A stretch of DNA of 64,000 nt, taken from NCBI GenBank assembly GCA_047967505.1, contig CM106539.1. The stretch is one strand, 5' to 3'. Shown in pieces: positions 10,800 to 23,800 of this stretch. The position numbers were made by a program, and so were the translations under genes. Within the stretch, counting starts at the first letter, position 1. Every line of letters begins with the position of its first letter. Below the pieces are notes generated by a model. That model was not told where the DNA came from, did not search any database, and saw only the letters and a program-made list of their open reading frames with translations. Origin of the DNA: Dipteris shenzhenensis (taxonomy: Eukaryota; Polypodiophyta; Polypodiopsida; Gleicheniales).

Positions 10800-12289
10800 C
10801 CATGTAGCTTGTCCCTGGAAAGATATAAATCAACCCTGCAGGATAAACAATGTGCTAAGGTTCCAATGTCTCCATCACAACCTTGCTTCTCAGCCATCGT
10901 TGCATTGCCAAGACACGAACAAAAACCTACCTAGAGAACAACCTAAAGGCTGATTGTGTGGTACTTGTGCCAGCAATTTTATGCTCCAGCCCCTACAAGG
11001 GCCAGCCTGTGTTGGCTTCCCAATGAATAAGGTATCGATCATTCCTTACATGCAAAAATGCAGACAAAGCAAGGGACCTCTCATTCACCCACCAAACAGA
11101 GCCAGACAAAAGCAACTACGCAGAACTGTATCTTGCAAAAAAAGTTTCTGTACATCTACTGTGACTAAGTCCAAAATCTAAACAACTTCCAAGTCGCATG
11201 CCTACTGCTAAGCTGCCAGGGACTTATGTCAATCCAAACATCCAAGATAATTATACTACTTGGATCAATGATAAAAAGCACCTATCTGATCTATCATCTT
11301 CAGCCTTGAACAAATGTAATGTTCAATACCACCTTCAAAGCAAAAAGATGACAGAAATTATTCAAAAGTTCGCCCGCACAAAGAAAGCTTTCCTAGTCAG
11401 CCAGTAGAAGTCTGAAAACGTGCTTAACGTCTCCAGAATCTTTTGCATTCACTTCTCTCTGCTATTCTAAGCAAGCAGATAACTAGTGTCTTTAAGCTAT
11501 AAATTCCGCTACTACCACAAAATGTTGATATTCCATATAATGAAGCCATCCGCTGACCAATGATGCCCAAAAGGATACAATCTGAACAGGAACTCATGAA
11601 CAAAACCTCATCCGAATTTTGCACTTTCCCTAGGTATGTGACATATAACGTGACCGTATGACACAGTCTCACTAACTTTGCTCTTTGCATATCTTATCAA
11701 AGCCATATTATCCAATCATCAAAATTGGCCCTGACATCTGAAAGAAATTGCAGTAAAACATATACAATGAGATAAAGGTTGCTGCCTTGGTACTTTCTCT
11801 CGAGTCTTGAGAAATCCATACTACATGTGGCCTTTGTGTAGCATCAAAATTCAAATCCAGGTATCCTCCGTACACCTGACTTACTTTCACTATTTGGCAA
11901 CACAATATATACAGTGATAACCTGTCATGTTTCAATCTAAACACTGCTGCATCAAGAGCAGACCTCTTCTCTCTTGTCCAATCAAAGCAATAGCCAGTAG
12001 GCCTGATCTCATTAACTTTGCCCATGTCTACATACGTGCTTTCCAAATTGCATAAGAGCAGCAAAATCATTATAGCAACCAGTAGACTTCCACTCTAGAC
12101 AGGTGGGGCAAAATCATTATAGCAACCATTAGACTTCACTCTAGGTGTTGGCTCTGTACTCAAGACCCCAACCACAACAGCTTTGGTAAATGACAAAGTC
12201 CCATAGGTGCAAATCGGCCGTAGATAGCCCAGATACCCTACTAGAGGTACTTCTATAGACCCTGGTTAGAGGTGTCTTCAGGCAGCCTG
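10800..12289. other. Intronic sequence, no supported gene
   Basis: No recognisable element. On the minus strand, 12027-11922 has an AG acceptor, an open 106-nt body and a GT donor, but the known exons 3 and 4 already join in frame without it (see rejected items). Confidence 0.4.
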
Positions 12290-15200
12290 TCGACGCTTCA
12301 GGTCTACTAGGGTGCATTGCCTCCACTGCAAACAAATGGACCACCTAGCCAGGGCTTGCCCTCATTTTGCAAGCTGTCCCTCTCGCCCCCAAGTCCCGTC
12401 AGTTCGTCAGAGGAGGGCAAAGGGGAGAGGACCCACCCCCCAATTGGGAGCCACAACCCACTCAGCCACAGACCCCATGGAAGCCACAACCCACTCAGCC
12501 ACAAACCCCATGGGTTATCCCTTAGAATGGGGTTTGGACTAGAGTGCCTACAAGGAGTGCATCCGAAGGTGCCTCACTCTGAGCGTCCAATCTCCCTAGA
12601 GGAGTAGTTCTTCAATCTTCCACTAGAGGGGTGCCTCGAAATATAGGGCAAGTTCCATTGGCAGAGGTTAAGACAGCACCACAAGCTCCTCCCTCCTCCA
12701 TCCTTCCCTCCCAACTTCCACTCCCACCTTCACCCCTCTTGCCACCTCCTCGAACTCACCTTGCACCTTCCCCCGCTCCGCTCTCCTCCTCCCTCCTCGC
12801 CAATAGGCCAGCCTGCCCCTCCACCCTCTCATCCCTATCCATTGCCTCTGCTACCTCTCAGCTATAGTCACCCTAGTCACCTTTCCTCATTTTGGCCTTG
12901 CTACACCTTGCCTAACACCTTAAGCTGTCCTTGACACACCTGCCTTCAGCTGTCCTTGACGGATCAAGCTTGGCGGCTCACGCTCCTCCATCGTCCCCTC
13001 GCCCTCTCAGAGCCTTGCCCAATCTATATCAACTTCCTCCTCTTCATGTCCTCGCCCGGTATCTTCCCCAAACTCAGCTCCTCTATTTCAAACACCAAGG
13101 CAAAAGTCCCACCCATGCCAACCACTCCCACAAGAGTTATTACGTCTAGGGCCCCGTTACTGGAAGAGTAGCCTCTCGCCCTAGAGATCTAAGTCTTGAT
13201 ATTGCAGCCCCTAACGGGGCACCATTAGAGTAGTGGGTAGCTTCACCCGCATATTCTCGCGCTTCAACTTTGCAACCACAGAAGAGGAGCACTGGACTCA
13301 AATTCTCTTTGACCTTATGTTCAAGGTCCACATGATGGACATGTTGGAGGAGTGGTTGGGACCAAAGGGTCAAAAGTTGTAGATAGCACATGGCCACAAT
13401 GCCACCTTCTAGATTGCTTTCCCAAGTGGCAAACGTGGTGGTGATTACACAGTAGGAATGATACATTTAGAGAGGAGTGAGAAGCACAACCAAATGTCGC
13501 AATGGCCCCTAAGCTAATGTACAAATAGCCTCGGAGTCTCAACCTCCATCTTGGACTGTCAAGGTGAGTCTAGATTCAATGATGCCCCTCACAACACCTA
13601 GCCCACTCTCCCTCTACCGGCAAAGTCTACCCTCTCAAAGTGGCCACGCAACTTTCCAGTCATCAAAAGGCCCTATTTGCCACAAATGCCATTGTCTCCA
13701 TGAGTTGGACACTAGTGATTGGACCACGCAAGATTTCCACGATAGCACATGCCAGGAACCACAGCACCTAATCTTACAGTAGGAGTTGCAGAAACCCTTT
13801 GTTGGGCGTTCAATGAATATTCTCATAGCAAGCTCCCAGTCATCAAAAGGTCATGTTCGCCCACGCACCATTGTCTCCGTGAGTTGGACACTAGTGATTG
13901 GAGCATGCAAGGTTTCCACGATAGAGCATGCCAACAACCGCCGCAACACCTCATCTTACAGCAAGAGTTGTAGAGAGCCTTTGTTGGGCATTCAATGGAT
14001 ATTCTCATGTTCCAAGAGCACATGTTTTAGCTTGCGCAATCCACAAACAAAAATGCCTTCTTCCAAGACACTCCAATATCTAGTTCCCGACAATGGGACA
14101 CGACGGGTAGGCGTTTGCATTTCTATGGGGTAAGTCCCAACCCCGAAGATACATGATCAAGGTGAGCTCATAAGTGTGGATAGAACTGATGATGGGGGAT
14201 ACTTGAGTAGGGCCTAAATGGTTGGAGGTGACTTCAACCACCTCGATTTTGAGGACAAGCACAAAAGGGGGCCCCTTCACTTGCCATGCCTTTTTTGGAG
14301 CGAGGCTGGGAGAAGAGAGTTTATCTTCAATGTCACTGGGCTAGGACCCTTAGCGCAAAGTTTCTCTTTCAAGCACAGTGGGCTCCTAAAGAGATTAGAC
14401 AAATTTCACCTAGGCACCAGGGCCATGCACAAACGGGATCTCCATTGATATCCTACCCGACACGACAACCTCTTGGTGGCAAGCGAACACATATGAGGCG
14501 CCAAATAGACAATGGAAATCTGACAAGCAAATACTCATATTACTCCTACAAATGAAGCGCTAGGAGCGGATGACAAAGTAGTCCTTCTAGACCATAGGTC
14601 AAAGATCAACAAGTTATGAGATGAGGGGGGTCATTTGCACTCGAGGATATCTTGGAGATGACTACCTCCTCTCACTGGTAGTTGGTTCAAGCAGAGGAGA
14701 CCCCAAAGGTGCCAACATCCTAGGAGGTCTAGACCCACACTCCCTCTTGGGTCAGCCCGGCCATCATGGCATATTTAGAGGCCCCCTTCAGCTCTTGGGA
14801 GCCCTCTCCTTGTGAAAAAATTCCCAGTGGGGGGATAGGTCTATTTCACTACTTTTGGGAGCATTGGCACTCCCTTGCTCTTAGCCTTTCAAGAGATCTT
14901 CAACCCCGCCGATTGCTAGCCCAAGGCTAGATTTGCCTAATCTCGAAAGGGGAGGACCGAGCTAACACATGCCCGTGGCGCCCACTAACATTATTGGACA
15001 CAGCCTACAAGATCTTTAGCCAAGGTCTTCGACTCAAGGCTTCGTTCATATGTCCTTGACACATCCACGACACTCAAACAGGTTTTGTGTCACCTTTAAG
15101 AGATAGTGGACTAGGCACAAGAGGAGGCCTAGCCTCTCGCTATCCTCTTGCTAGACTTCGAAAGTACAACTGCACCTTGGGGAGGCTAGGCTTTTTGGAC

Positions 15201-16560
15201 CACTAGGTGTGGGGGGCCTCTGCCCTTTGCGTAGGCAGTTTCATTCAAGTTCGCATTGGGGCACACATCTCAATGCGACAACATGCCCCCTTTATCTTTC
15301 TTTTCATGACAGAGGCACTAGTGTATTTTCTCCACTCTCAGGTGACTGGCCTACTAGGTATGCACCTCCCGATCCGATAGGAGGACTTGCTACTACACTC
15401 TAAGTTCGCAAATGACATGCCTTGTTCAGAAGAAGTCACCCGAGAGCCTAGAGAGGGTTTAGCTCTCCCTAGAGGTGTATTGCTTAGTTTCAGGAGGCAA
15501 GATCAACTAGAACACCTAAATTGGTTTTAGCACAAGCCCAAGGAGCTCCAATTGCGGGGTGTTGACCTTAGCTTCCACTAGATTCCCTAACGGCAAGATA
15601 CCTAGGTTGCCAGATATTTCAACAGCTCGACAGATTGCTTCAACGTTAGAGAGTCTTTGGCACAAGCTCCTCTACTGGAGGTTGACCAAGCTCTCTTTGG
15701 CAAGGAGAGCATAGGTAGTGAACCAAGTCCTTTTGGCGATGGTTGGGTTCATCGCCTCTAGCTAGTACTTTCACAAGGGGCGCATGGGGCACTTAGTGCA
15801 CAGTTTTCAGTGGGCAGGCTCGAACAGTATACAAATACCTGGGCCACAGTTGCATAAAAGATAGTGATACTCCCTAGGCCTAGGTATCATCGATCTAGAG
15901 ATGCCGAGCAAAGCCATGTTGAGGAAGCTTATCATCAGATGTCTAGCTCCAAGCTCCGAGCCTCAAAAGATCCTCCTTTGGGAGGGCATTCTAAAAAAAA
16001 CCCCACAAAGGCAGACAATACCTCATCTTCACAAAGGCCACTAACAAGGAAAGAATCACCAGCACTTGATGAGAGTGGCAGCATCTCTCAGGCAGGACTC
16101 GCACATTGGGTAGACACAGTGGGACAACGGTCAGACAAGATCTCCGGGGTCATGAAGCCAGCTCCCCTGCACATCCACTTGAGAGGTGCCAATAGCCGAA
16201 TTCAAGAGATCGAGGAAGACATCTCGAAGGTATGGAGGAAGAGGCTTGGCTAAACCCCAACTGCCATAGACCCTTTGTGCTGGTTTGGGCATTTCTCTAG
16301 AACAAGAGTCCCTCTCCAAGTCTTCTACTTACAGCAAAACCACGATGAGCCTATCCGATTTTCTTTGGCATCAGACAGAGACTAGGGGGACTATAGGGTC
16401 TTGAACTCAGTGGAGCAGTAGAGGATCAAAATAGTTGGCTGCATGGTTGGTAAGAAGTGTGTGACTTACTAGCAAGACACATGTCTACTTTCTTTCAGGG
16501 GGGGGGGCAGTTGGCAAGGGGAGTCTTTGTTTTGTGATGGGTAATATTTCTTTCAATTAA
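12290..16560 (+). mobile_element. Decayed L1-like LINE
   Basis: Fragments of both LINE proteins appear in order on the plus strand in shifting frames. Near 12315 there is a CCHC zinc knuckle (C-x2-C-x4-H-x4-C, CLHCKQMDHLARAC) followed by a Pro/Ser-rich tail, typical of plant L1 ORF1. At 14218 MVGGDFNHLD is the GGDFN motif of the APE endonuclease. Near 14980 WRPLTLLDTAYKI, and then IHDTQTGF near 15065, match the RT fingers. The same stretches occur in better condition in the LINE at 41-46 kb (WHPITLLPTAYKI, IHDTQTGFV). Stops and frameshifts are frequent and the YADD core is not intact. Ends are approximate and no target duplication was identified. Confidence 0.75.
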
Positions 16561-18560
16561 ATATGTGCTAGTGTTTTAAAACCCTAATTTCTAATCTTCT
16601 TCTGTCCAATTGGCAGTCACATGTAGGCTGTAAGCCCTCTTCATATTTAAATTAAGTTCCAAGTTGTGACTTGCAAGCTCTTGGCTAGAGTCTATTGTCT
16701 CTAGTCTGTAGTGTTAAATCTTGAATATAAAGTGCCTTAAGTGCATAGTCTCTAAAGTTAACAGTATATGTGAATGTGTTAAATGTTTAGATTCTATGTA
16801 ATTATGACAGCTTTTGGCTATGGCTACACTAGGAACCAATCTATATATTTGTATGCTTTTATATTTTCTTTAATTAAATATTTATATAAAAAATTAATAG
16901 TTTTTTTTTTTAAAGACAGTTATGAACCATCGAATCACTCTAGGTGGCATCTCTAGGCATCCAAGCTAAGACACTCGAAGAAAGTGGTGGGAGTGCCCTT
17001 GTTCTCCTCTCCCTCACAAGAGCAGCACTAGCTTGAGCAACAGGTGCTGCATGAGGTCCTTACCAGGCTCTCGACCAGCTTCTGCTTGAGGAAGATCGGC
17101 TGCCATTGGCCCTTGGTTGGAGTAGATCACAGTGGACCGGGTAGGTAGCTCATATGATGCTGGGGACCTCAAAGATAGCTCACTGCCTGTGGAGTTGTCC
17201 AAGGACTCAGAGGATTTGCCAATGCTCCCTGTATTGTCTGGTCTCAGACGAGGAGATATTATTTTAGGTGCATCACAGGACCATATTGTGTACCATTCAA
17301 CATGGAATGTATCTTTGCTGTCTATGTGAAGTTTAGTCATGAGTAATACTTATCATGTAGACTTCGAATACTGTGCCTTGTGTATTTAAGATCAAGATGG
17401 TAGCCCGGGAAGGTGGGGGGAGGGGGGGGGGAAACTGGAACACTTCACCTATACGATAAACCAAGCTCTTTACACATGGAAGCACAATGTGCCACAATGC
17501 TGTATGAATTTTAGGACTATCCAAGCTTCATAGAATCTGCCCCATAGAAAAAACAAGCAGCTGCCTTACCTTCCAGCCACAGTCCATTGATCCCATGCTT
17601 TTCAAAAACATATTCATCTTCAGATCTTTATCGATGTTCCAATAACAATCTTTTACAAGCACAACAATAACCAGTAGTTCTGCATTTATTAATTTTGTTA
17701 ACCTAAAAGATTCACAAACACATGTTAAATGTATGTTGACACAGCAGGAGGATCTCACGTTGCATCCAAGGCAACCATCAATAAGTGCAAAAAGGGACTC
17801 ACATTCTGTATGAAAAATATTACATAGGATGTGATGTGCTTTGGTGAGGTCACATATAATTAAAAGATGATTCCTGGCTGGAATATTAGGCTGGACCTTG
17901 AAAGGCTGCCCTGACATGCCGTATACAACTATGGAGCTCCTTTTTTTGACAATCCAAACAATGTAAGATCAACTTAACAAAACATAGTTCCTTGAGTGAT
18001 GAGCACTCAATTTGATATGGAAAAACTCAAGCTTGTCTATAGTCTTCCCTACCTTTCAGATTGAGAACCGCGAGCCGCACAGAAAGTTTAGCCGGCAACT
18101 CTTTCACGAATAACTCAGTACTGTTTGGATCTACCTGTTTTAGTACGGATATAAAGGGCCTTGTGAAGAAACTTCTATGCGATGACCTGACAGATCATCA
18201 TCCCTGCTAGTACATGTGAAATCCACTCACTTGTAATTTGAGCCATAGGAAATCTGGCTACAAATGACCTCTAGCCCACCTTCCTAAGCCCAAAATTTTA
18301 AAAACCCAGTTGTGTTCAAGTGACTTGTGCTTACAGGCCTTATTGAAAGGAATATAGAACCCAAAGGTAATGTTTTCCTGCTGACCAAGGACTTTCTACA
18401 AAGTAAATACTTAAGTTGGATGACTAGGAGCATCAATGATTTATGTAGAGTGTGTAATTTTCCTCGTCCTCACATATACGAAGGCAAATAACATAAGGCT
18501 AACACCTCACCGAGCACCAGGTGCAATATAACCAATCACCGACAAATTTTCTCTAAGTAC
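16560..18560. other. Intron 3, exon-proximal part
   Basis: AT-rich sequence with a short G run (17418-17430). Open frames at 17132-17329 (plus) and 17917-17528 (minus) show no family motif. I see no mobile element. Confidence 0.4.
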
Positions 18561-18609
18561 CTGCTCCCAGGCTTCTTAGAGCCAGAAGAACCTTCTTTGG
18601 ATCCAGCCC
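18561..18609 (-). CDS. RRC1: Exon 3 of SR140/RRC1-type splicing factor
   Basis: On the minus strand an acceptor (GATGTCAG) is followed by a 49-nt exon encoding a Gly/Ser/Lys linker (G-AGSKEGSSGSKKPGS), then the donor GTACTTAG. Exon 2 leaves one base (G), which the first two bases here complete to Gly. The exon leaves AG for exon 4. The linker sits exactly where plant SR140 proteins have a short, variable Ser/Lys-rich segment between the FVRGG motif and the YVPSF motif. Confidence 0.8.
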
Positions 18610-18756
18610 CTGACATCACAAGACGTTCTTATTGAGTCAGGCTCAAGATTGATCGTTCGATACAGGCAAATCTTGCATCAAATTTCCCTTTTAAGCCTTG
18701 ATATATATATAGGTCGAGTGCGCATCCAATAGACATAGGTGAAATGGGAGTGATAC

Positions 18757-18886
18757 CTTCGGCTTTAATCTTTTCGTTTGGGTTGATTGTGCCCCCGCGG
18801 ACAAAAGCTTTCCCTCCCGGCCCATCCTCTGCCTTGAAAGATTCCACAAATTCCTCATACAGCCTTGCAGCTTCCTCGTCAGCACG
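18757..18886 (-). CDS. RRC1: Exon 2 of SR140/RRC1-type splicing factor
   Basis: The acceptor TGTGTACAG (ending at 18887) precedes 130 nt. These encode RADEEAARLYEEFVESF, an acidic/Gly spacer and KAFVRGGTINPNEK, followed by the donor GTATCACTC. The pattern of a Glu-rich helix, EEFVESF, a spacer and FVRGG.(I/V)NP is the hallmark N-terminal motif of SR140 (human U2SURP) and its plant orthologue RRC1. This is a U2 snRNP-associated RRM/SURP protein acting in the nucleus in pre-mRNA splicing. Arabidopsis RRC1 affects phytochrome B-dependent splicing (established knowledge). Exon 1 ends in phase 0 and this exon begins in phase 0. Confidence 0.9.
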
Positions 18887-18969
18887 CTGTACACAGAATA
18901 AACACTTAATGACCCAAATAAATCTTGACAGCAATATTGCTTGACCTAATTAAATCCAACCCCACGCAC

Positions 18970-19044
18970 CTTCTTTTTGGCTTCCTCTTCCTCTCTGTGC
19001 TTCTGAAATGGCGTCTTCTTTCGAATGACGGAGAAAGATGTCAT
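18970..19044 (-). CDS. RRC1: Exon 1 (start) of SR140/RRC1-type splicing factor
   Basis: The ATG at 19044-19042 opens a 75-nt exon of 25 codons. It encodes MTSFSVIRKKTPFQKH followed by a Glu/Lys-rich stretch, and ends at AAG with the donor GTGCGTGG. Plant RRC1/SR140 proteins begin almost identically (M-S-F-S-RKKTPFQKHREE), which fixes both start and family. Intron 1 is only 83 bp and intron 2 is 147 bp, in sharp contrast to intron 3. The four exons together encode about 109 residues upstream of the RRM. All splice sites are GT-AG and no stop interrupts the joined frame, so the locus looks functional. Confidence 0.9.
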
Positions 19045-19500
19045 TTTCTCGTTAGAGGGCGCCTGCGGGCGACCGAAAAGGTAATGCAATGACGGTCAAA
19101 ACGTGCATCCGCGTGATCCTACTGGGAATTCCCACTGCGTTGGGCTTGGATGGGCTCAGATGGATCAATCACTCTCTCTCCCTCCCTCCGTCCGTCTATT
19201 TACCGATATACGAGTATTTTACAAACTGATATACATAAAATACACAAGGTCGGGCAGCAGAAGACGCGAATCGCGGCGGAGGGAGGATGGAAAAACCGTC
19301 TGGGATGAGGAAGGGCGGTCGATGCCTGCCACGAATTGCAAGATTGGAAGAAGCAAAGAAGAAGATACCCACATTCAACGAAGGGCATTTACCTCCTTCA
19401 TGGCAGCGAAGACGTCGAAGGTATTATATTATACACACGCAAACACAGAAATCGCCCAAGCACAACCAATTCACAGTGCTTTTGGGGACTGAACACTAAT
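19045..19500 (-). promoter_or_regulatory. 5' leader and presumed promoter of the splicing-factor gene
   Basis: Upstream of the ATG on the minus strand lies a moderately GC-rich segment. It has pyrimidine/purine tracts (CTCTCTCTCCCTCCCTCCG at about 19174 on plus) and AT-rich TATTTTATGTATAT near 19235, which could serve as a TATA region. The transcription start cannot be placed from sequence. An open frame on plus (19103-19492) overlaps this zone without recognisable motifs. Confidence 0.4.
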
Positions 19501-20335
19501 AACCCATTCGCTTACACTAACACATCATTAACACTAGTCCCTTGTTGCCAGCCCACTCCCCGCCAAGTCCCCCGCCAAGTCGCTCATAGGGCGCATGCGT
19601 GGCCCAGGACATGCGCCTGCCAGCGCGGCAGCCCACGTTCGATCCTCCTGCTCTGCACAGTAGGCCCAAGGCTGAGTGCCCCTAAATAGCTTGCTTCTCG
19701 CAAGCAAGGTTGCATACACACCGCCATAGTCTGATAGTGATGATCCTAAGTACTTAGAGATTGTCACAAGCCGCCCACAGGAGCATTGCATCCTTTTGAA
19801 GGAGGAATTCCCCACCCAAGACCTTAGGCAATGGGTCTTGCCCACCCAAACCTTGGCAAGCGATGAGATTCACAGGGTCAATTGCGCCTCGACATGTGGC
19901 ACCTCGCACCCTTACTTTGTGTAAACAGCCTTAGTGCCCCAAAAATAAACGCATACGAAATTGGGCCAACTTCAGGGCCTTTACACACCAAATGCTACCC
20001 ATGCCTATCAAAATTGAGTTGGACCAACGAAAACAAGCAAAACAAAATCATGACAACTTGAAATTTCGAAAGCTACCATGCTAGAGTCCACATCCTGCCC
20101 ATGGCTTGCCTTTGCATGGGTGGCTGCCCAAGTTTGGGTGCTCAAGCTCCAACCAATAATTATGTTTCAATCTCTGATAGAAACTTACAGCCTAATGACC
20201 TATGACCCATACAACTTACATAATCGGATGGCTATTCTTCACGAATGCATTTTAGCATTCTTGCCAATAAAGCTATCTCTTTAGCAGATAGACAATAACT
20301 GAAGCTCAACCCCTTGAGTGATCTCTAATCAGCAT
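19500..20335. other. Intergenic, no supported gene
   Basis: A GC-rich block at about 19550-19700 contains GTTCGATCC, matching a pol III B box, but I cannot find a convincing A box. The remainder shows no recognisable element. Confidence 0.3.
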
Positions 20336-20339
20336 ATTA

Positions 20340-21480
20340 ATATCCCATAGCTACTCCCACCTCCGAGCACTAGCCAGATTCAGCTCGGCTAAGGGTTTTT
20401 GTCATACACCACAACCCTACTCCCCCACAAGTTCTCCATAAGAGGTCGAGAGGCTAGCATCCCTAATGAATTTGCCTCAACCTTTCCATGTGAGAACACT
20501 GTCAGCATTCTTCCAAGCTCTCAGTAGACCCAAAAGGATCTCTAAACCAAAAAATTTCGAGGGCAACCATGAAATTATTGGGTCATACAGGTCAAGGTCC
20601 CTCGAGACTCCAACTTTACAGCCTTTACCCTTCTCAACAAACCACTTCATGCATTCTACCCACAAGTGCAAAACTGACAAACAACTTCCACAACAATTTA
20701 CACAATAAGGCCCTAGTTTTGGTTCCCAAAGCCAAAATTCCCAACCCACCCTTGCTTTTAGGAAATTCAAAGCATCCCATCGAATGTAATGAACTCTTTT
20801 CTCACCACCATCTTTTGCCCAAAGAAAGCGCCTGAGCATGGTATCCGCTTCAGTCAAGTGGGAGTTCCTAAATTTCCAAACCGAGGCCTATAATATTATT
20901 GCTATAGCAAGAATGTATTGAATGATCAAAACTATAGTATTCCATGCAAGAGCCACACCCTGCTAGCCTCATAATTTTTCTTTCAATCTATCTCTAGACC
21001 ATTTGAATCTCTACTCAAGGTTAAACCCAACCCAATGAGGTGCCCAAATACCTAATGGCGTTTCCTCTTCCCACCCTATTGTCTCCAATTGACATAAATG
21101 AAGCTAATCTTTGACCCAATTCTACATGGAGAGCGAAGGTCCTTCTCTGGTTGCACACTTATTTGGAAACTGAGCAAAATCCCTACCAAGCATCAAATAG
21201 TTTTCAACATTTTCTTGGTCCTTTTAGCCAAAGTGATAAAATCATGTAGGTAAAGAATTGTAGGCAAAAATGCTTACCCGAAGGAAGAGCCAAGCCCTTG
21301 ATTCTCTCATCCACCGTCCCTTTTTTAATAATATTGATCAAAGGAATAGTCCCCCAAGGCAAAAAAAACAGGGCCAAAGGGGCACCCCTATTATATGGAC
21401 ATGTTTAAGTCAAAGCGACCCACAGCACCTTCATGAAGCCACAGCAAGGGCATTGCCAAAAGTGTTTTAACCATCTTTCC
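20340..21480 (-). mobile_element. Decayed LINE fragment
   Basis: On the minus strand, MLRRFLWAKDGGEKRVHYI followed by RWDALNFLKARVG (20840-20720) matches the 'FLW...W..W......GGLG' segment found after the RT core in plant L1 elements. Further upstream (about 21410-21240), RGAPLALF and later IKGLALP resemble the RT palm region 'GCPLAP.LF' and 'IKGL'. Frames shift repeatedly and the YADD motif is not preserved. It is an old, truncated copy, and its ends are approximate. Confidence 0.6.
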
Positions 21481-21529
21481 AAAGGCATCATCATAGCCAG
21501 CTACTCCAGAACGCCGCTAATATAGTCCC

Positions 21530-23800
21530 ATTTGACTCAAGCATAGGTTGTATCTCATCTTCTCCAAATCAAAACCAAGCATAGGTTGTATCCTCATATT
21601 CTCCAAATCAAAACCAAGCATAGGCTATATCCAAGCATCTCTTTTATTTATTAAGCATAGTTTTTTGTTATTCCTTCCAAGACGATTGGACAATCTTCCG
21701 TCTTTGAATTAGATCTCTTCTATCTATTAAGTAGAGGTTTCTGTTATTCCTCCCAGGACGATAGGACAATCTCCCATCGTTGGATTAGATTGACTCAATA
21801 TGGGCCCTTCGATGCCTTTTTTGCACGTAGGACACTTGACCTCTCTCACAAACTGTTCATCAACAAGGTAACCACCACAATGTAGATGACCTTCTCAAGT
21901 ACGCCAACTCGAATGTGCTCATCCATGATAGAGTCATCTTTGAACCCATATTGTCATCTCTATAGCGGTCAAACTTTATTGCATTCTGTGTTGTTGTTGT
22001 AGTTCATTTCTTCTCGCATCTTCTTAGATGGATGGAGATTGTTTTCTTTGGCATCATCGCTGGATTGGCATGATCACAACTCCCAAAACAGGCATCCAAT
22101 TTGGGCTTAGATGGAGCTATTGAAAGATCTTGGTTGACAAAATCTTACTACTAGGAATGCCGCGATTTTGTGATTCGAGCAAGCAAAGTACCTTGAATGC
22201 TTGGAGACAAGCAAAGTTTTGGTCTTCAATCTGGAAGGATAGTAAAAATCTCAAGATTCACCTAGCAATGGCAAGAACACATTAAAATGTGTTCTTCATA
22301 TTGACCAAGATATGGGAACTGACATAGTGCCAATAGTCTTGATCCCGGTGGCGAGCGTTCACAAATCCTTCAGTTTAGCGAAGGGAGACTATTTTGTGAA
22401 GGTCTTTTGCCATTGCATCTGGCATACCAGTTGTCGTGAGAGCTGTCTTCGTGAAGAAGTGAAGCTTGACATCTTCAATGCCCGTGTGCCAATGGATGAA
22501 ACTAATGCAAATTTAATGTCCTGATTTAGTTGTCCAGATCATTCTTTGCTAATCCTTTAGTATCGACCTCTTCTTTCATATTTTGCAGTGACTCTCTCAA
22601 GTCTGAACATGGGATTATGCTATGCCTCCACTATTGAACCTAGAAATATTGATGGGGAACTTGGGAAAGATTGATGGAGAGACCAAGTTCAGCATCTTGC
22701 AATTGGCTTGGCTCATTGGTTTGGAAATTTCATCTCTTAGCCCAAGGATGTCAAACAGAGCTTTGCTTCGTCAATGGCACACTCGAGTACCACATCCAAA
22801 CAAAGCTTGAGAAGAGTAGATATCTTTCACGATGAGATGAAGCCTCTGATTTCTAAGTCCTCATTGAATGTCACAGAAGCAAGACACTTTGTTAGCAAAA
22901 TTGGCAAAGAAATGACTCCTTTGAATACCAAAATGGTGAGAACTCAAACAAACTAGACATTGGGGTAAAACTCTCTACCAGATGGAGGGATGTAGTCTTA
23001 GAAGCCATGGTATTTTTCACTGCTTAAGCTCTTGAGAAGGCGTGCCTATCTTTGATCTATATGCACACAAGACGATGGTGATAATTTCTTCTCCTATCTC
23101 TTGATCGATCCTCATAGTTTGCTTATCTTGTTTTTTGTGTCAGCTTTGCAATCACGATGGTATTTAATGTGTTGTTGTTGTGATTCATTTCTTCTCTCTT
23201 TTGTTTAGATGGTGATCATTGGCTTTGGCACCTTCTCTTAATGATCAAGACCCTCATATGACCGTGGTGCATGACCATGATGGAACCCTGTGTCGCTTAC
23301 TTTAGCCGTTGCTAAAAGTGCAATATTTATTGTTCCAAATATGAAATATCTATTCATAATGGATTCTACATGTTGTATTCATAATGGATTCTGCCATGTG
23401 GTGTTATGCTTGTAGTGGATGAGGAATACATAATCATTGGATCTACCAATTGCAACCATCGCTCAAAGGCGAGACTTTGAGATTGCAATAGGAGGGTATC
23501 AAGCCACACTATATGGCTGAAAAGGACTGGAGACGATGAGGGCAAGTCCAAAGATTTTGAATGTCTCTATGGTATTTTGTAATAAGACGATGAAAGTGGA
23601 CGACTCCCTTTGTTGTAGCCAGAGAGGCTAGAATACGTGAAGAATACTAGATGAGAATAAAAAATAGGAAGAGACAGATCTTTCCACGCTTCCTGATAGC
23701 ATTGAGGAAACTAGCTTTTATCTGTGGCAAGCTATGGGTTTTGCACTAGTTTGACACAAGCATAGGTTGTATCCTCATCTTCTCCAAATCAAAACCAAAG
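21530..23800. repeat. Region bounded and filled by short direct repeats
   Basis: The ~40-bp segment AAGCATAGGTTGTATCCTC...CCAAATCAAAACC occurs about three times in tandem at 21538-21640 and once more at 23757-23800. A ~68-bp unit (GTTATTCCTCCCAGGACGAT-like) is duplicated at about 21655-21790. A segment with GTGTTGTTGTTG, TTCATTTCTTCTC and TTTGGCACC/TTTGGCATC occurs at 21985-22050 and 23170-23230. The terminal repeats suggest one degraded element about 2.3 kb long. Its open frames (22312-22524, 22622-22810) are not recognisable. Confidence 0.5.

Larger units (their letters stand above)
1967..18560 (-). other. Giant intron 3 of the SR140/RRC1-type gene (~16.6 kb)
   Basis: The GT donor after exon 3 (18560-18559, GTACTTAG) and the AG acceptor before exon 4 delimit about 16.6 kb. 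The protein reads through without a gap across the junction, so no coding exon needs to lie inside. The interior is mostly mobile-element debris and repeats, annotated separately. Confidence 0.8.

Noticed and set aside
11922-12027. Exon-like segment on the minus strand (AG acceptor, 106 open nt, GT donor) inside intron 3
   Set aside because: Exons 3 and 4 of the splicing-factor gene join in phase and match the family without it. No motif is recognised, and such patterns occur by chance in 16 kb.
19103-19492. 129-codon frame divergent from the splicing-factor gene
   Set aside because: It overlaps the expected 5' leader and promoter. It has a basic, low-information translation with no recognisable motif.
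19600-19660. B-box-like GTTCGATCC suggesting a tRNA or SINE
   Set aside because: No A box at suitable spacing and no cloverleaf pairing could be found.
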